Assembly (NCBI GenBank): GCA_903848655.1
Contig: CAINGT010000122.1
Span: forward strand, 1 to 50,329
DNA from: an uncultured Sphingomonadales bacterium
Lineage (GTDB): Bacteria > Pseudomonadota > Alphaproteobacteria > Sphingomonadales > Sphingomonadaceae
Length of the DNA stretch: 50,329 nt
Reading direction: 5' to 3'
In this document: piece after piece, positions 24,516 to 31,878 of the stretch
Layout: every line of letters starts with the position of its first letter
Position numbering within the stretch: position 1 is the first letter of the stretch
Notes under the pieces: model-generated
The model's database searches: none
Told to the model about the DNA's origin: nothing
The model's input: the letters and a program-made list of their open reading frames with translations, nothing else
Position numbers and translations under genes: made by a program

Positions 24516-25291
24516 GCGACACGCAAACCGCCCGCCCTGTGGCGCTGGTAACCGGCGGCTGGCGGCGGATCGGCGCGGCGATTGCGCAAAAGCTGGCCGA
24601 TGGCGGCTATGATCTGGCGCTCCACGGCCATTATGCCAGCAGCTATGACCCGGTATTGGCGCAACGGCTGGGCGAAGCGGGCGCGAATGTCGAACTGCTG
24701 GTGGCTGACTTGGGCGATCTGGCAGCGGCGGAGCGGCTGATCGCGGCGGCGATTGCCGCATTCGGGCGCGCGCCGGTGCTGCTGGTCAATTGCGCTTCGG
24801 TGTTTCACGATGACGATGTGCACAGCTTTACCGCAGCGGACCTTGATCGGCATTTTCGCGTCAATTGCCATGCCCCGCTGGTGCTGACGCGCAGATTTGC
24901 CGCCGCGCTGGCCCTGACCGGGGGCAGCGGCGCGGTGGTGCAGATTATCGACCAGCGCGTGCGCAACCCGGTGCCCGATCAGATTACCTATACGCTGTCG
25001 AAACAGGCGCTCCACGCCTCGGTTCGCACGCTGGCGCGTGCGCTGGCGCCCCACGTGCGCGTCAATGCGGTGGCACCGGGGCTGACTCTGCCGACCGATG
25101 GCTATGCACCGGGGCAGTGGGACCGCATGGGCGCGCAGATGCCGCTGGATCGGCTGTCGACCCCTGCCGACATCGCCGATGCCGTGCTGTACCTCGCCAC
25201 TGCCAAAGCCACGACCGGCGAAACGCTGTTTGTCGATGGCGGGGCGCACCTTGAATCTTACCCGCGCGACTTTATACACTTGGCGCGATGA
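24512..25291 (+). CDS. SDR family protein, FolM/pteridine reductase-like
   Basis: A 259-residue SDR with a TGGWRRIG nucleotide site, an NCASVF motif in place of the usual NNAG, and the YTLSK catalytic pair. RIG and N-(C/A)-S-F are marks of the pteridine reductase / dihydromonapterin reductase branch. Overlap with folB (ATGA) and with moaA fits a role in pterin metabolism. The exact substrate (dihydromonapterin, dihydrofolate or other) is not shown. Confidence 0.85.
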   Translation: MSDTQTARPVALVTGGWRRIGAAIAQKLADGGYDLALHGHYASSYDPVLAQRLGEAGANVELLVADLGDLAAAERLIAAAIAAFGRAPVLLVNCASVFHDDDVHSFTAADLDRHFRVNCHAPLVLTRRFAAALALTGGSGAVVQIIDQRVRNPVPDQITYTLSKQALHASVRTLARALAPHVRVNAVAPGLTLPTDGYAPGQWDRMGAQMPLDRLSTPADIADAVLYLATAKATTGETLFVDGGAHLESYPRDFIHLAR

Positions 25292-26295
25292 CGCCGCCCC
25301 CGCCCCCGCTGATTGATCGCTACGCGCGCGCGATTACTTATCTGCGGCTGTCGGTGACGGACCGCTGCGATTTGCGCTGTGCCTATTGTATGCCCGAACG
25401 GATGCAGTTTCTGCCGCGCGCCGAAGTGCTGACGCTCGAAGAACTCTATTGCGCCGCGCGCGCGTTCATGGCGCGCGGGGTGCGCAAGATCCGCCTGACC
25501 GGCGGCGAACCGCTGGTGCGGCGCGACATGATCGAACTGGTGCGCGCGCTTGGCCGCCATGTCGGGGGTGAACTTGACGAACTGACGCTCACCACCAATG
25601 GCACGCGGCTGGCCGAATTCGCCGATGATCTGGCTGCTGCCGGGGTACGCCGGATCAATGTGTCGCTCGACACGCGCGATCGCGCGCGGTTTGCCGCCTT
25701 GACCCGGCGCGATCAGGTCGATGCTGTCTTGGCGGGAATCGCCGCCGCGCGTGCCGCCGGGATCGCGGTTAAAATCAACACCGTTGCGCTCAAAGATATC
25801 AACGAAGACGAAATCGCCGATCTGATCGGCTGGGCGCATGGCCAGGGCCATGATGTCACGCTGATCGAAGTGATGCCACTGGGCGATATCGGCGCTGACC
25901 GCTTTGATCACTATCTGCCGCTCGATGCGGTGCGGCGCGAGCTTGAGGCGCGCTGGACGCTCGTGCCGACCACCGCCACCAGCGGCGGTCCAGCGCGCTA
26001 TGTCGATATTGCCGAAACCGGCGGGCGGCTGGGGTTCATTACCCCGCTGACCGGCAATTTTTGCGCCGGATGCAATCGCGTGCGGCTGACCGCGACCGGG
26101 CAATTGTATCTGTGCCTCGGCGGTGAAGCGCATGTCGATCTGCGCGCGGCCTTGCGCAGCGATGATCCCGAAGCCGCGCTCAATGCCGCGTTTGCCCGCG
26201 CGATGGGGGAAAAGCCCGAACGCCATGGCTTTGCCATCGACGGGCCCGGCGCGGCGGCGGCGGTGGCGCGGCATATGTCGGTCACGGGCGGCTGA
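25288..26295 (+). CDS. moaA: GTP 3',8-cyclase MoaA
   Basis: A 335-residue radical SAM enzyme of molybdenum cofactor synthesis. The SAM [4Fe-4S] motif is Cys27, Cys31, Cys34 (CDLRCAYC), and the second cluster is bound by Cys259, Cys262 and Cys276 ([17 protein letters not shown]). The required C-terminal Gly-Gly is present (VTGG). It converts GTP to the cyclic pterin precursor that MoaC then rearranges. The start overlaps the upstream stop (ATGA). moaC is not in the window. Confidence 0.96.
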   Translation: MTPPPPPLIDRYARAITYLRLSVTDRCDLRCAYCMPERMQFLPRAEVLTLEELYCAARAFMARGVRKIRLTGGEPLVRRDMIELVRALGRHVGGELDELTLTTNGTRLAEFADDLAAAGVRRINVSLDTRDRARFAALTRRDQVDAVLAGIAAARAAGIAVKINTVALKDINEDEIADLIGWAHGQGHDVTLIEVMPLGDIGADRFDHYLPLDAVRRELEARWTLVPTTATSGGPARYVDIAETGGRLGFITPLTGNFCAGCNRVRLTATGQLYLCLGGEAHVDLRAALRSDDPEAALNAAFARAMGEKPERHGFAIDGPGAAAAVARHMSVTGG

Positions 26296-26540
26296 TGGTG
26301 GCGCAAGCGCGCTTGATCCTGCTCGGTCGGCTGGAAGACGTGGCGGGAACGGCGGAACTGGCGGTTGCACCGGGACTGCTCGACGCGATTCTGGCGGAGT
26401 TGCCCGCTGATTGGGCTCTCGCCTTGCGCGATCCGCGCGTGCGGCTGGCGCTCAATGGCAACCTGCTTGCCCCCGATGCCACGATCACGCTGATCGCGGG
26501 CGATGAACTGGCGTTTCTGCCGCCGGTCAGCGGCGGCTGA
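26295..26540 (+). CDS. moaD: Molybdopterin synthase sulfur carrier subunit MoaD
   Basis: An 81-residue ubiquitin-like protein whose C-terminal PPVSGG ends in the Gly-Gly that is thiocarboxylated to give the sulfur of molybdopterin. Its ATG overlaps the moaA stop by one base, and moaE follows after two bases, so the three are one transcription unit. Length and ending fit MoaD. Confidence 0.92.
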   Translation: MVAQARLILLGRLEDVAGTAELAVAPGLLDAILAELPADWALALRDPRVRLALNGNLLAPDATITLIAGDELAFLPPVSGG

Positions 26541-26542
26541 CA

Positions 26543-26986
26543 ATGCGCGATGTGCGGATCGAACCATCGGCGTTTGACCCCGCCGCCGAACTTGCGCGGT
26601 TTGCGGCATCTGTGCCTTCCGCCGGGGGGATTGTCAGCTTTCTGGGCCAAGTGCGGTGCGACGACGGGGTTGAAGCGCTCGAAATCCGGCACTATCCGCC
26701 GCTGACACTGCCGGGCTTTCACGCGCTGGCCGATAGCACGGCCGCGCGCTGGCCGCTGGACGGGCTGTTGCTGATCCACCGTGTCGGCATGATGCAGCCC
26801 GGAGAACCCATCGTGCTGGTCGCCGCTGCCGCGCGCCACCGCCGCGATGCCTTTGCCGCCACCGACCACGTGATGGATCACCTGAAAAGCGCCTCATGGC
26901 TATGGAAACGCGAACGGACCGCCAGCGGCTGGCGCTGGATCGAACCGCGCGAGGATGACCACGAAGATCTCATGCGCTGGGACTGA
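26543..26986 (+). CDS. moaE: Molybdopterin synthase catalytic subunit MoaE
   Basis: A 147-residue MoaE with GGIVSFLGQVR near residue 31, the HRVGMMQPGE block, the HRRDAF segment and a conserved lysine region near the C terminus (LKSASWLWKRE). With MoaD it forms molybdopterin synthase, which converts cyclic pyranopterin to molybdopterin. Its stop is six bases from the end of a converging gene at 26993. Confidence 0.95.
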   Translation: MRDVRIEPSAFDPAAELARFAASVPSAGGIVSFLGQVRCDDGVEALEIRHYPPLTLPGFHALADSTAARWPLDGLLLIHRVGMMQPGEPIVLVAAAARHRRDAFAATDHVMDHLKSASWLWKRERTASGWRWIEPREDDHEDLMRWD

Positions 26987-26992
26987 TCGCCC

Positions 26993-27550
26993 TTACGGCG
27001 TGTTCGGCCCCTCGCGCTGCAACTGCGCGATCCGCACATCCTGATCGCGCAACAGCGCGGCCACCGCGCGGTCGGCCTCGGCAACTGCGGCAAATGTGGC
27101 CGCGCCTTGCGCGTCATTGGCGGCGGCGGCGCTGAGCGCGGTGTCAGCCATCAATTGATCGAGTTCGGCCAGCGGCAGCACGGTCTGACTGCGCAGCGAA
27201 TCGAGCGTGGCAAGCGCAATGGTCGCTGCGGCCCATGCTTCGCTGCCCACCCCGGCATCGTGCGCGGTTGCCACCGCTCGCGCGGCCCGCCCGGCGCTTG
27301 TCGAAAATGCCTGATCGGCGCGCGCGGCATCGGCACGCAGCGCGGTGGTCCGCTGCATGATCCGGGCATCGGGCTGGGCTGAAAACCGGGGCGGCGTCGC
27401 CGGCCCGGGCAGTGCTGCGGCGGCATAAGCCCGTTCAGCGGGCCGCTGCGCCAATGACGGAATGCCCCCTGTCCCGCCGACACAGCCGCTCAAAACGACC
27501 AGCGCGGGGCAGACCAAGGCAAAGCGCGAACAGGTAATCACATTGACCAT
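26993..27550 (-). CDS. Putative lipoprotein of unknown function
   Basis: The 185-residue protein has an N-terminal lipoprotein signal with lipobox LSGC (Cys23), then a Gly/Pro-rich linker and an Ala-rich helical region with many acidic and basic residues (ADQAF, VAEADRAVAALLRD). No enzymatic motif was recognised. It converges on moaE and ends before a repeat copy. It could be an envelope protein; nothing more can be said. Confidence 0.7.
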   Translation of the reverse strand: MVNVITCSRFALVCPALVVLSGCVGGTGGIPSLAQRPAERAYAAAALPGPATPPRFSAQPDARIMQRTTALRADAARADQAFSTSAGRAARAVATAHDAGVGSEAWAAATIALATLDSLRSQTVLPLAELDQLMADTALSAAAANDAQGAATFAAVAEADRAVAALLRDQDVRIAQLQREGPNTP

Positions 27551-27581
27551 AAAGCAGCCATAGCATGGCGCGGCGCGACTG

Positions 27582-27669
27582 CTAGAGCGTGATGCGGGCC
27601 GCAGTCCACCGAAGGTAAAAAGTGGGAACCGGTTTTTCGCAATAAATCACGCGAAAACAAAGACTCTAA
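27582..27669 (-). repeat. Two-hairpin interspersed repeat (family c), copy B
   Basis: Read on the minus strand it gives AGAGTCTTTGTTTTCGCG, TTATTGCGAAAAACCGG and CCCACTTTTT, then the extra ACCTTCGGTGGACTGCGG insert and GCATCACGCTCTAG. The palindromic head is missing. It lies upstream of rplU and just beyond the 5' end of the lipoprotein gene. Confidence 0.88.
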
Positions 27670-27879
27670 TGCGCGATGCGCAAGCGGGCCACAACACAGC
27701 GCCAGCCGCATTGTTGACATGCCGGCGTCATTCGCTTAAGCGCGCGGCTCTTTTCAGGAACCTCGCAATTTCGCGGGGTTTCGCCCAATTGGTACCTGTT
27801 TGCGATTCGCCGCATATTGAGCGCGGGGCAATACGTCAGGATCGGTCGGGTCTGGCAATTGAAACGGATAGTACAAACC
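27670..27879 (+). promoter_or_regulatory. Leader region of rplU-rpmA
   Basis: Between repeat copy B and the rplU start there is a TTGACA (27714-27719) that could serve as a -35 box, but no convincing -10 follows at 16-18 bases. CCTCGCAATTTCGCGGGG near 27760 could form a small hairpin. Ribosomal-protein autoregulation of L21 is known in some bacteria, but no clear structure could be recognised here. Confidence 0.35.
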
Positions 27880-28176
27880 ATGTTCGCAATCGTGCGCACG
27901 GGCGGCAAACAGTATCGGGTCGCCGCCGGAGACAAAATCGCCGTCGAAAAGCTCGCGGGCGAAGCTGGTGAAACGATCACGCTTGGCGATGTTCTGCTCG
28001 CCGGTGCCGATGGTGCCCTGGCCGACCCGGCGTCGGTAACGGTTTCAGCCGAAATCATCGCCCAAGCGCGGTCGGAAAAGGTGATCGTGTTCAAAAAGCG
28101 CCGTCGCCACAACTATCGCCGCAAGAACGGTCACCGCCAGTATCTGACACTGCTGCGCATCGTGTCCGTCGCCTGA
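27880..28176 (+). CDS. rplU: 50S ribosomal protein L21
   Basis: A 98-residue L21 beginning [19 protein letters not shown] and containing the [17 protein letters not shown] block that contacts 23S rRNA. Start, length and order with rpmA are typical. It is followed by rpmA after 27 bases. obgE, which often follows this pair, is not found here; a MucR-type gene is next instead. Confidence 0.97.
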   Translation: MFAIVRTGGKQYRVAAGDKIAVEKLAGEAGETITLGDVLLAGADGALADPASVTVSAEIIAQARSEKVIVFKKRRRHNYRRKNGHRQYLTLLRIVSVA

Positions 28177-28203
28177 TCCGGCCCAGTTTAGGAGTATTCT
28201 GCC

Positions 28204-28473
28204 ATGGCACATAAAAAAGCAGGCGGTTCGTCGCGCAACGGCCGCGATTCGCATTCAAAGCGACTGGGCGTCAAGAAATTTGGCGGCCAGGACGTGATTG
28301 GCGGTAACATCATTATTCGCCAGCGCGGTACGCGGGTCTATCCCGGTGCGAACGTCGGACTTGGCCGTGATCACACGCTGTTTGCACTCGCCAATGGGCG
28401 TGTGCGTTTTCATTCCGGCAAGCTGGGCCGAAAGTATGTGTCGGTCGATCAGGCTGCCCAAGCCGCAGAATAA
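28204..28473 (+). CDS. rpmA: 50S ribosomal protein L27
   Basis: An 89-residue L27 with [27 protein letters not shown] at the N terminus, a start typical of proteobacteria without a processed leader. AGGAG precedes the ATG by about eight bases. L27 lies near the peptidyl-transferase centre. A rho-independent terminator follows 19 bases after the stop. Confidence 0.97.
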   Translation: MAHKKAGGSSRNGRDSHSKRLGVKKFGGQDVIGGNIIIRQRGTRVYPGANVGLGRDHTLFALANGRVRFHSGKLGRKYVSVDQAAQAAE

Positions 28474-28492
28474 CATCGGTTTGTCAGACTTC

Positions 28493-28535
28493 AGCCGCAC
28501 TGCTTTGGCCCAAGGTCAGAACAGTGCGGCTTTTT
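28493..28535 (+). terminator. Rho-independent terminator after rpmA
   Basis: AGCCGCACTG (28493-28502) pairs exactly with CAGTGCGGCT (28522-28531), followed by a run of T to 28535. It ends the rplU-rpmA operon. Repeat copy C starts 16 bases later. Confidence 0.9.
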
Positions 28536-28550
28536 AGTGCCTGCCATCAA

Positions 28551-28673
28551 GAGCGTGATGCGAGCCGCAGTCCACCGAAGGTAAAAAGTGGGGACCGGTT
28601 TTTTGCAATAAATCACGCGAAAACAAAGACTCTATAGCGGAATGCGATTCAATCTGATCGCATTCCCCTCTAG
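28551..28673 (-). repeat. Two-hairpin interspersed repeat (family c), copy C
   Basis: A full copy in minus orientation with both the palindromic head (GGAATGCGAT, loop, complement) and the 21-22-base insert (ACCTTCGGTGGACTGCGG). It lies between the rpmA terminator and the mucR leader. The reading frame that starts MRFNLIAF at 28642 arises from this repeat and is not a gene. Confidence 0.9.
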
Positions 28674-28843
28674 CGAGCAGCACGGTACCGGTTGCAATTC
28701 ATCGTCCTGCTCAGGTTCCCCTCCAGTGTCGCTTTTTGGACCTGATTTTACAGTTTTGCCCCAAATTCCCCAGAAATATGCTCGCCAAATCGCAAGCGGG
28801 GGTTTAAGATGGATGGTCACGGGACAAAAGGACAACAATAATC
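28674..28843 (+). promoter_or_regulatory. AT-rich leader of the mucR-type gene
   Basis: These 170 bases hold several T- and A-rich runs (CTTTTTGG, GATTTTACAGTTTTG, AGAAATATG) against a GC-rich background. MucR-type regulators often bind such tracts and control their own genes, so autoregulation is plausible. No promoter could be placed with confidence. AAAGGA lies about 11 bases before the ATG. Confidence 0.4.
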
Positions 28844-29380
28844 ATGACCGATGAATCATTGCTCACCCGCGTTGCCGATATCGTTTGCGCGCATGTCAGC
28901 CACAATTCGGTGGCAACAGATGATCTGGCCGGATTGATCCATTCGGTTTACGCGTCGCTCGCCAGCCTGGGTCAGACCGCAGTGGTGGTTGATGACAAGC
29001 GAGAACCCGCGGTCTCGATCCGGACGTCGATCAAGCCTGACTCGATTGCCTGTCTTGAATGCGGTGCCAAATTCAAAATGCTTAAGCGCCATCTTTCGAC
29101 CGACCATGGGCTAAACCCGATCGAATATCGCGCACGGTGGAACCTGCCTGCCAGCTATCCACTGGTCGCGCCCGAATATGCCCAGCGGCGCAAGGAACTG
29201 GCCGTCAAAATCGGCCTCGGTCGCAAGCCAGCACCGGCTGCACCAGCCAAGGCACCGCCGGTTAAAGCTGCCCCCGCTAAAACTGCACCAGCCAAGGCCG
29301 CACCCAAAAAAGCCGCTACTGCCAAAGCAGCGGGCCGCAAGAAACTCGGCATTGCCTTTGGTGATGGTTCTGGCGGTTGA
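28844..29380 (+). CDS. MucR/Ros family zinc-finger transcriptional regulator with a Lys/Ala/Pro tail
   Basis: A 178-residue protein whose residues 1-130 match MucR: the VADIVCAHVSHNSV start, the VYASL segment, and a Ros-type zinc finger CLECGAKFKMLKRHLSTDH (Cys-x2-Cys, then two His) followed by LNPIEYRARWNLP and YAQRRKELA. MucR proteins bind AT-rich DNA and often act as broad silencers. The C-terminal 45 residues are repeats of PAK, AAP and KAA, resembling histone H1 or nucleoid-protein tails; many MucR proteins are shorter. A hairpin follows the stop (29391-29417). Confidence 0.88.
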   Translation: MTDESLLTRVADIVCAHVSHNSVATDDLAGLIHSVYASLASLGQTAVVVDDKREPAVSIRTSIKPDSIACLECGAKFKMLKRHLSTDHGLNPIEYRARWNLPASYPLVAPEYAQRRKELAVKIGLGRKPAPAAPAKAPPVKAAPAKTAPAKAAPKKAATAKAAGRKKLGIAFGDGSGG

Positions 29381-29390
29381 CGCATGATGT

Positions 29391-29417
29391 TGCGGGGCCA
29401 AAATTGCAGGCCCCGCG
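29391..29417 (+). terminator. GC-rich hairpin after the mucR-type gene
   Basis: GCGGGGCC (29392-29399) pairs exactly with GGCCCCGC (29409-29416), 11 bases after the stop codon. No T-run follows, so it may only weaken transcription or protect the mRNA end. Confidence 0.5.
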
Positions 29418-29442
29418 ACGGTGTATGAACAATACTGACCAC

Positions 29443-29547
29443 TAAAGCATGCCTTGTTTAACATGAAACGCGTCATGCTTTAGGAGTCCGTTGTTTTATT
29501 GTTACTTGCAAAAACGGGTGCCCGCTTTTTTGCACGATGCGTTAGAG
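29443..29547 (+). repeat. Two-hairpin interspersed repeat (family c), copy D (diverged)
   Basis: TAAAGCATG and CATGCTTTA form the head with a longer loop. After AGGAGTCCGTTGTTTT comes a core reading TTGCAAAAACGGGTGCCCG, then TTTTTTGCACGATGCG and TTAGAG. It lacks the insert. The head sequence differs from the other copies but keeps the pairing, which suggests selection or gene conversion acting on structure. Confidence 0.75.
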
Positions 29548-29617
29548 TGGACAATCACTGTCATGGCACTGTGCTAAAACAAAAATCAATATCGCAGTTC
29601 GTTGTAGTATGTGCGTA

Positions 29618-30037
29618 TCATGCTTGATCGTCTGACGACATGATGTAATCCCCCAATGAGAGGTTAAAGTAGGATAGGCCGTCTTCAAGAAAATCGCTCA
29701 CCAGCGGTATTTCGTACACGAATTGCGCAACGTGGGCGCGGCCAATATCATCCCACGTCTGACGTGCAGATGCCCATTGCGCCAGCAAGTAATCACCGCG
29801 CCCGATCAGTATCAATGCGATCAAATCGCGCTGTTCATCATCATTCAGATCGTTGATCGCGGATACGAGTTCATGCTGCGTGTCGTCGTGGGGCGCAAAT
29901 TCAAGCGTATCGATACTGCGGTCATCGCTAGGGTTTGATCCGCTGTCGGGGTCAGTTCCAGCAACTTTGGCATCGAAACGGCGCGCAACCAGCAGGATCG
30001 CGTAAGCGCTGTCCGGAGTGATCGTCAGGTCGGGCAT
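29618..30037 (-). CDS. DUF3775-like protein
   Basis: A 139-residue acidic protein: MPDLTITPDSAYAILLVARRFDAK, then a Ser/Asp-rich segment, LVSAINDLNDDEQRDLIALILIGRG, and LEDGLSYFNLSLGDY. The pattern (ISAINxLxxDEQxDLVALxWxGRGD) matches small alphaproteobacterial DUF3775 proteins. AAAGGAAA lies eight bases before ATG 30037; the longer frame to 30118 starts inside repeat copy E. Function is unknown. Confidence 0.8.
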   Translation of the reverse strand: MPDLTITPDSAYAILLVARRFDAKVAGTDPDSGSNPSDDRSIDTLEFAPHDDTQHELVSAINDLNDDEQRDLIALILIGRGDYLLAQWASARQTWDDIGRAHVAQFVYEIPLVSDFLEDGLSYFNLSLGDYIMSSDDQA

Positions 30038-30062
30038 CGCAGATTTCCTTTGCATAGGCGCC

Positions 30063-30163
30063 AGAGCATCGTGCAAAAAAGTGAGTACCATTTTCTGCAA
30101 GTAACGATGCGAAAACAAAGACTTTTAGAACACGCTATGGTTCAGATTTAATGCAGCGTGGTA
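30063..30163 (-). repeat. Two-hairpin interspersed repeat (family c), copy E (diverged)
   Basis: The core reads, on the minus strand, AAGTCTTTGTTTTCGCATCG, TTGCAGAAAATGG, CTCACTTTTTTGCACGATGC and TCT. A head-like hairpin, CACGCT with AGCGTG (30131-30160), precedes it. There is no insert. It sits directly before the DUF3775-like gene. Confidence 0.7.
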
Positions 30164-30229
30164 TAAAGCGACTGCGAGCGAGCTGGCATATCTGGCTTGA
30201 AGCCACTGAAATTACGATGAATTCAGAGT

Positions 30230-30256
30230 GTGATGTGATTCAATCCGACTGCATCA
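30230..30256 (-). repeat. Solitary head-like hairpin related to family c
   Basis: TGATGT and GCATCA flank ATTCAATCCGAC, which resembles the head loop region of the family c repeat (ATTCAATCTGAT in copy C). No core follows. Support is limited. Confidence 0.35.
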
Positions 30257-30283
30257 TACCCTCGCGTGCGCCGCTCAAAGGGT

Positions 30284-30538
30284 TTATCGTTTTGCCCGGT
30301 GGCGCACCGCCTGCCTGGCGTTGGCAACATCACCCGTGGTGGAGCACAAATCGCGCAGTAGCCGCGTGCAGGGAGGGTAGACGCGCTGAACCCGATCGGG
30401 AACCGCGATCCCCGGCGCAGATACAGGGGCAGGCGGGATGAATACATAGCCGGATAGTTCAACCGGCATCGTCTGAGCACCGGCGTTGCCGCAGGCAAGC
30501 GCGAATGACGCGGCCAGCGCCAGCAACCACGGGAGCAT
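30284..30538 (-). CDS. Putative small exported protein
   Basis: The 84-residue frame starts MLPWLLALAASFALACGNAGAQ, a credible signal peptide. A short mature part follows (VELSGYVFIPPAPV, PPCTRLLRDLCSTTG) with two cysteines. No family was recognised and the ribosome-binding site is weak. It stands alone between repeat copies, so it could be a real secreted peptide or a chance frame. Confidence 0.4.
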   Translation of the reverse strand: MLPWLLALAASFALACGNAGAQTMPVELSGYVFIPPAPVSAPGIAVPDRVQRVYPPCTRLLRDLCSTTGDVANARQAVRHRAKR

Positions 30539-30760
30539 CGGTTAATTCCAACTTTAGAGGGCATCTGATCACGCCGATTTCGTGCCTGACGCAGGCAGAC
30601 ACATGTTCTTTCAAGCCATCCCGTGATGGGAATGGTGCAGAAAGGACTTCGTGCGAAAACCCGGGCGGGCGTAATATCGACGTGTTCAGAGCGTGTGCAG
30701 AGCAAATTCCAGCCTGATGGAATCTTCGGGTAACCCCGACACACCAGCCAGCGAAGCGAG

Positions 30761-30891
30761 AGTGGAATGCGATTAGATTGAACCGCATTCCACTCTAGAG
30801 TCTTTGTTTTCGCGTGATGTATTGCGAGCCGCAGTCCACCGAAGGTAAAAACCGGTTCCCACTTTTTCACATCACGCTTTAAATTAACGCC
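30761..30891 (+). repeat. Two-hairpin interspersed repeat (family c), copy F, insert on the opposite arm
   Basis: The head AGTGGAATGCGAT, loop and complement are intact. In the second hairpin the 21-22-base insert lies on the left arm and is reversed (GAGCCGCAGTCCACCGAAGG), whereas in copies B, C and G it is on the right arm (ACCTTCGGTGGACTGCGG). The loop CCGGTTCCCAC keeps its orientation. Apart from this repeat nothing was recognised in 30539-30981. Confidence 0.88.
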
Positions 30892-30981
30892 AAACAAGGC
30901 TGACCGCAGTTTGGTCCTGCACGTTACACCCGGGTGCAGTGGCCGCCCGTGCATCACCGCACACACGGCCACCGCAGTCCG

Positions 30982-31689
30982 TCAAGGCCGGTGCGTGGTG
31001 ACGATGGTGGTGGTAGTCGTCTTGACATGCGCAGCAGCGTGATGGCGATGCATGACGCGGCGATGACGCGGCTTGCGCACGGGTGCGGGCGTTGCCACCG
31101 GTTCTACGGTTTCATGCTGGGTCATCGCCACTGTCGTCGTTGTCGGGCTGCGCAACGCTTCGGCCTGGGCATTGGCGGCAATGGTGGACTGTTCAGCGGT
31201 GTTGGCGCGAATATTCGCGACCGTCGTCGCCTGTTCGGCCGAATCCGCGCGGGCATTGGCATTCACACTCGCCGCTTCGGCAGTTGCGGCGCGGGTATTG
31301 GCGCTGGCGGCGGATTGTTGCGCCTGACTGGCGGTATCACGCAGATCATCACGGCGCGCATGATCGGCATCGTTCTTGCGCGTGTTGGCGGTCACGATGG
31401 CTTGATCGGCCAATTCGCTGGCGTGATGCGCGGCGGCAATGGCTTCGCTCTTTTTGTGGTGCGATAGCAGATCTTGTGCGGTGCTGAGCGCCGCTCGCGC
31501 CTGCGCCTGCAATTCCGGTGCCTGATTGCTGGTGCCGACGCGATCACCCGCATCAATTTTGCCTTTGGCTTCGGCAATAGCGGCTTCGGCGCGGGTCTGT
31601 TCACCGGCGAACGCGGCGGCAGGCAGCATCGTTGCGGCCAGCACCGCAGCCAACCCCAGTCTGGGGGCGAATTGGTTGAAACTGATCAT
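30982..31689 (-). CDS. Exported DUF4398-like protein with a His/Thr-rich tail
   Basis: The 235-residue protein has a signal peptide (MLPAAAFA). A helical domain follows (about 28-105: EAAIAEAKGKIDAGDR, ARAALSTAQDLLSHHKKSEAIAAAHHASELADQAI), resembling DUF4398 proteins. Then comes an Ala-rich coiled region with ANxRAxxAEQ repeats, and the tail is rich in His, Arg and Thr (PRHRRVMHRHHAAAHVK, then TTTTTIVTT). ATG 31689 has GGAG nine bases upstream. Envelope location is likely; function unknown. Confidence 0.75.
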   Translation of the reverse strand: MISFNQFAPRLGLAAVLAATMLPAAAFAGEQTRAEAAIAEAKGKIDAGDRVGTSNQAPELQAQARAALSTAQDLLSHHKKSEAIAAAHHASELADQAIVTANTRKNDADHARRDDLRDTASQAQQSAASANTRAATAEAASVNANARADSAEQATTVANIRANTAEQSTIAANAQAEALRSPTTTTVAMTQHETVEPVATPAPVRKPRHRRVMHRHHAAAHVKTTTTTIVTTHRP

Positions 31690-31878
31690 GGTGGTATACT
31701 CCGCTGCGGGTTGTTGAACCCGCAAGCCGACCATGATCGTGCACAATGCCAGACCATCAACCAATCGCGGGTTTGAGCACCAGACCCGGTCTGGGCGCCT
31801 CACCCGCAGGAGAGTGGACGCACCACGCGATGCTGCCCAGCCTCGGAATCTACGCTGGTAGATGTCTACGGCGGTGAA

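Noticed and set aside
30459..30788. A 109-residue minus-strand frame starting MRFNLIAF
   Set aside because: The start comes from repeat copy F. The rest shows no protein-like pattern.
30939..30972. Hairpin GTGGCCG/CGGCCAC as a terminator for the DUF4398-like gene
   Set aside because: The loop is 20 bases and no T-run follows on the minus strand.
31848..31863. Hairpin ATCTAC/GTAGAT after the GGDEF-EAL gene
   Set aside because: Only six base pairs and no T-run; too weak to call a terminator.
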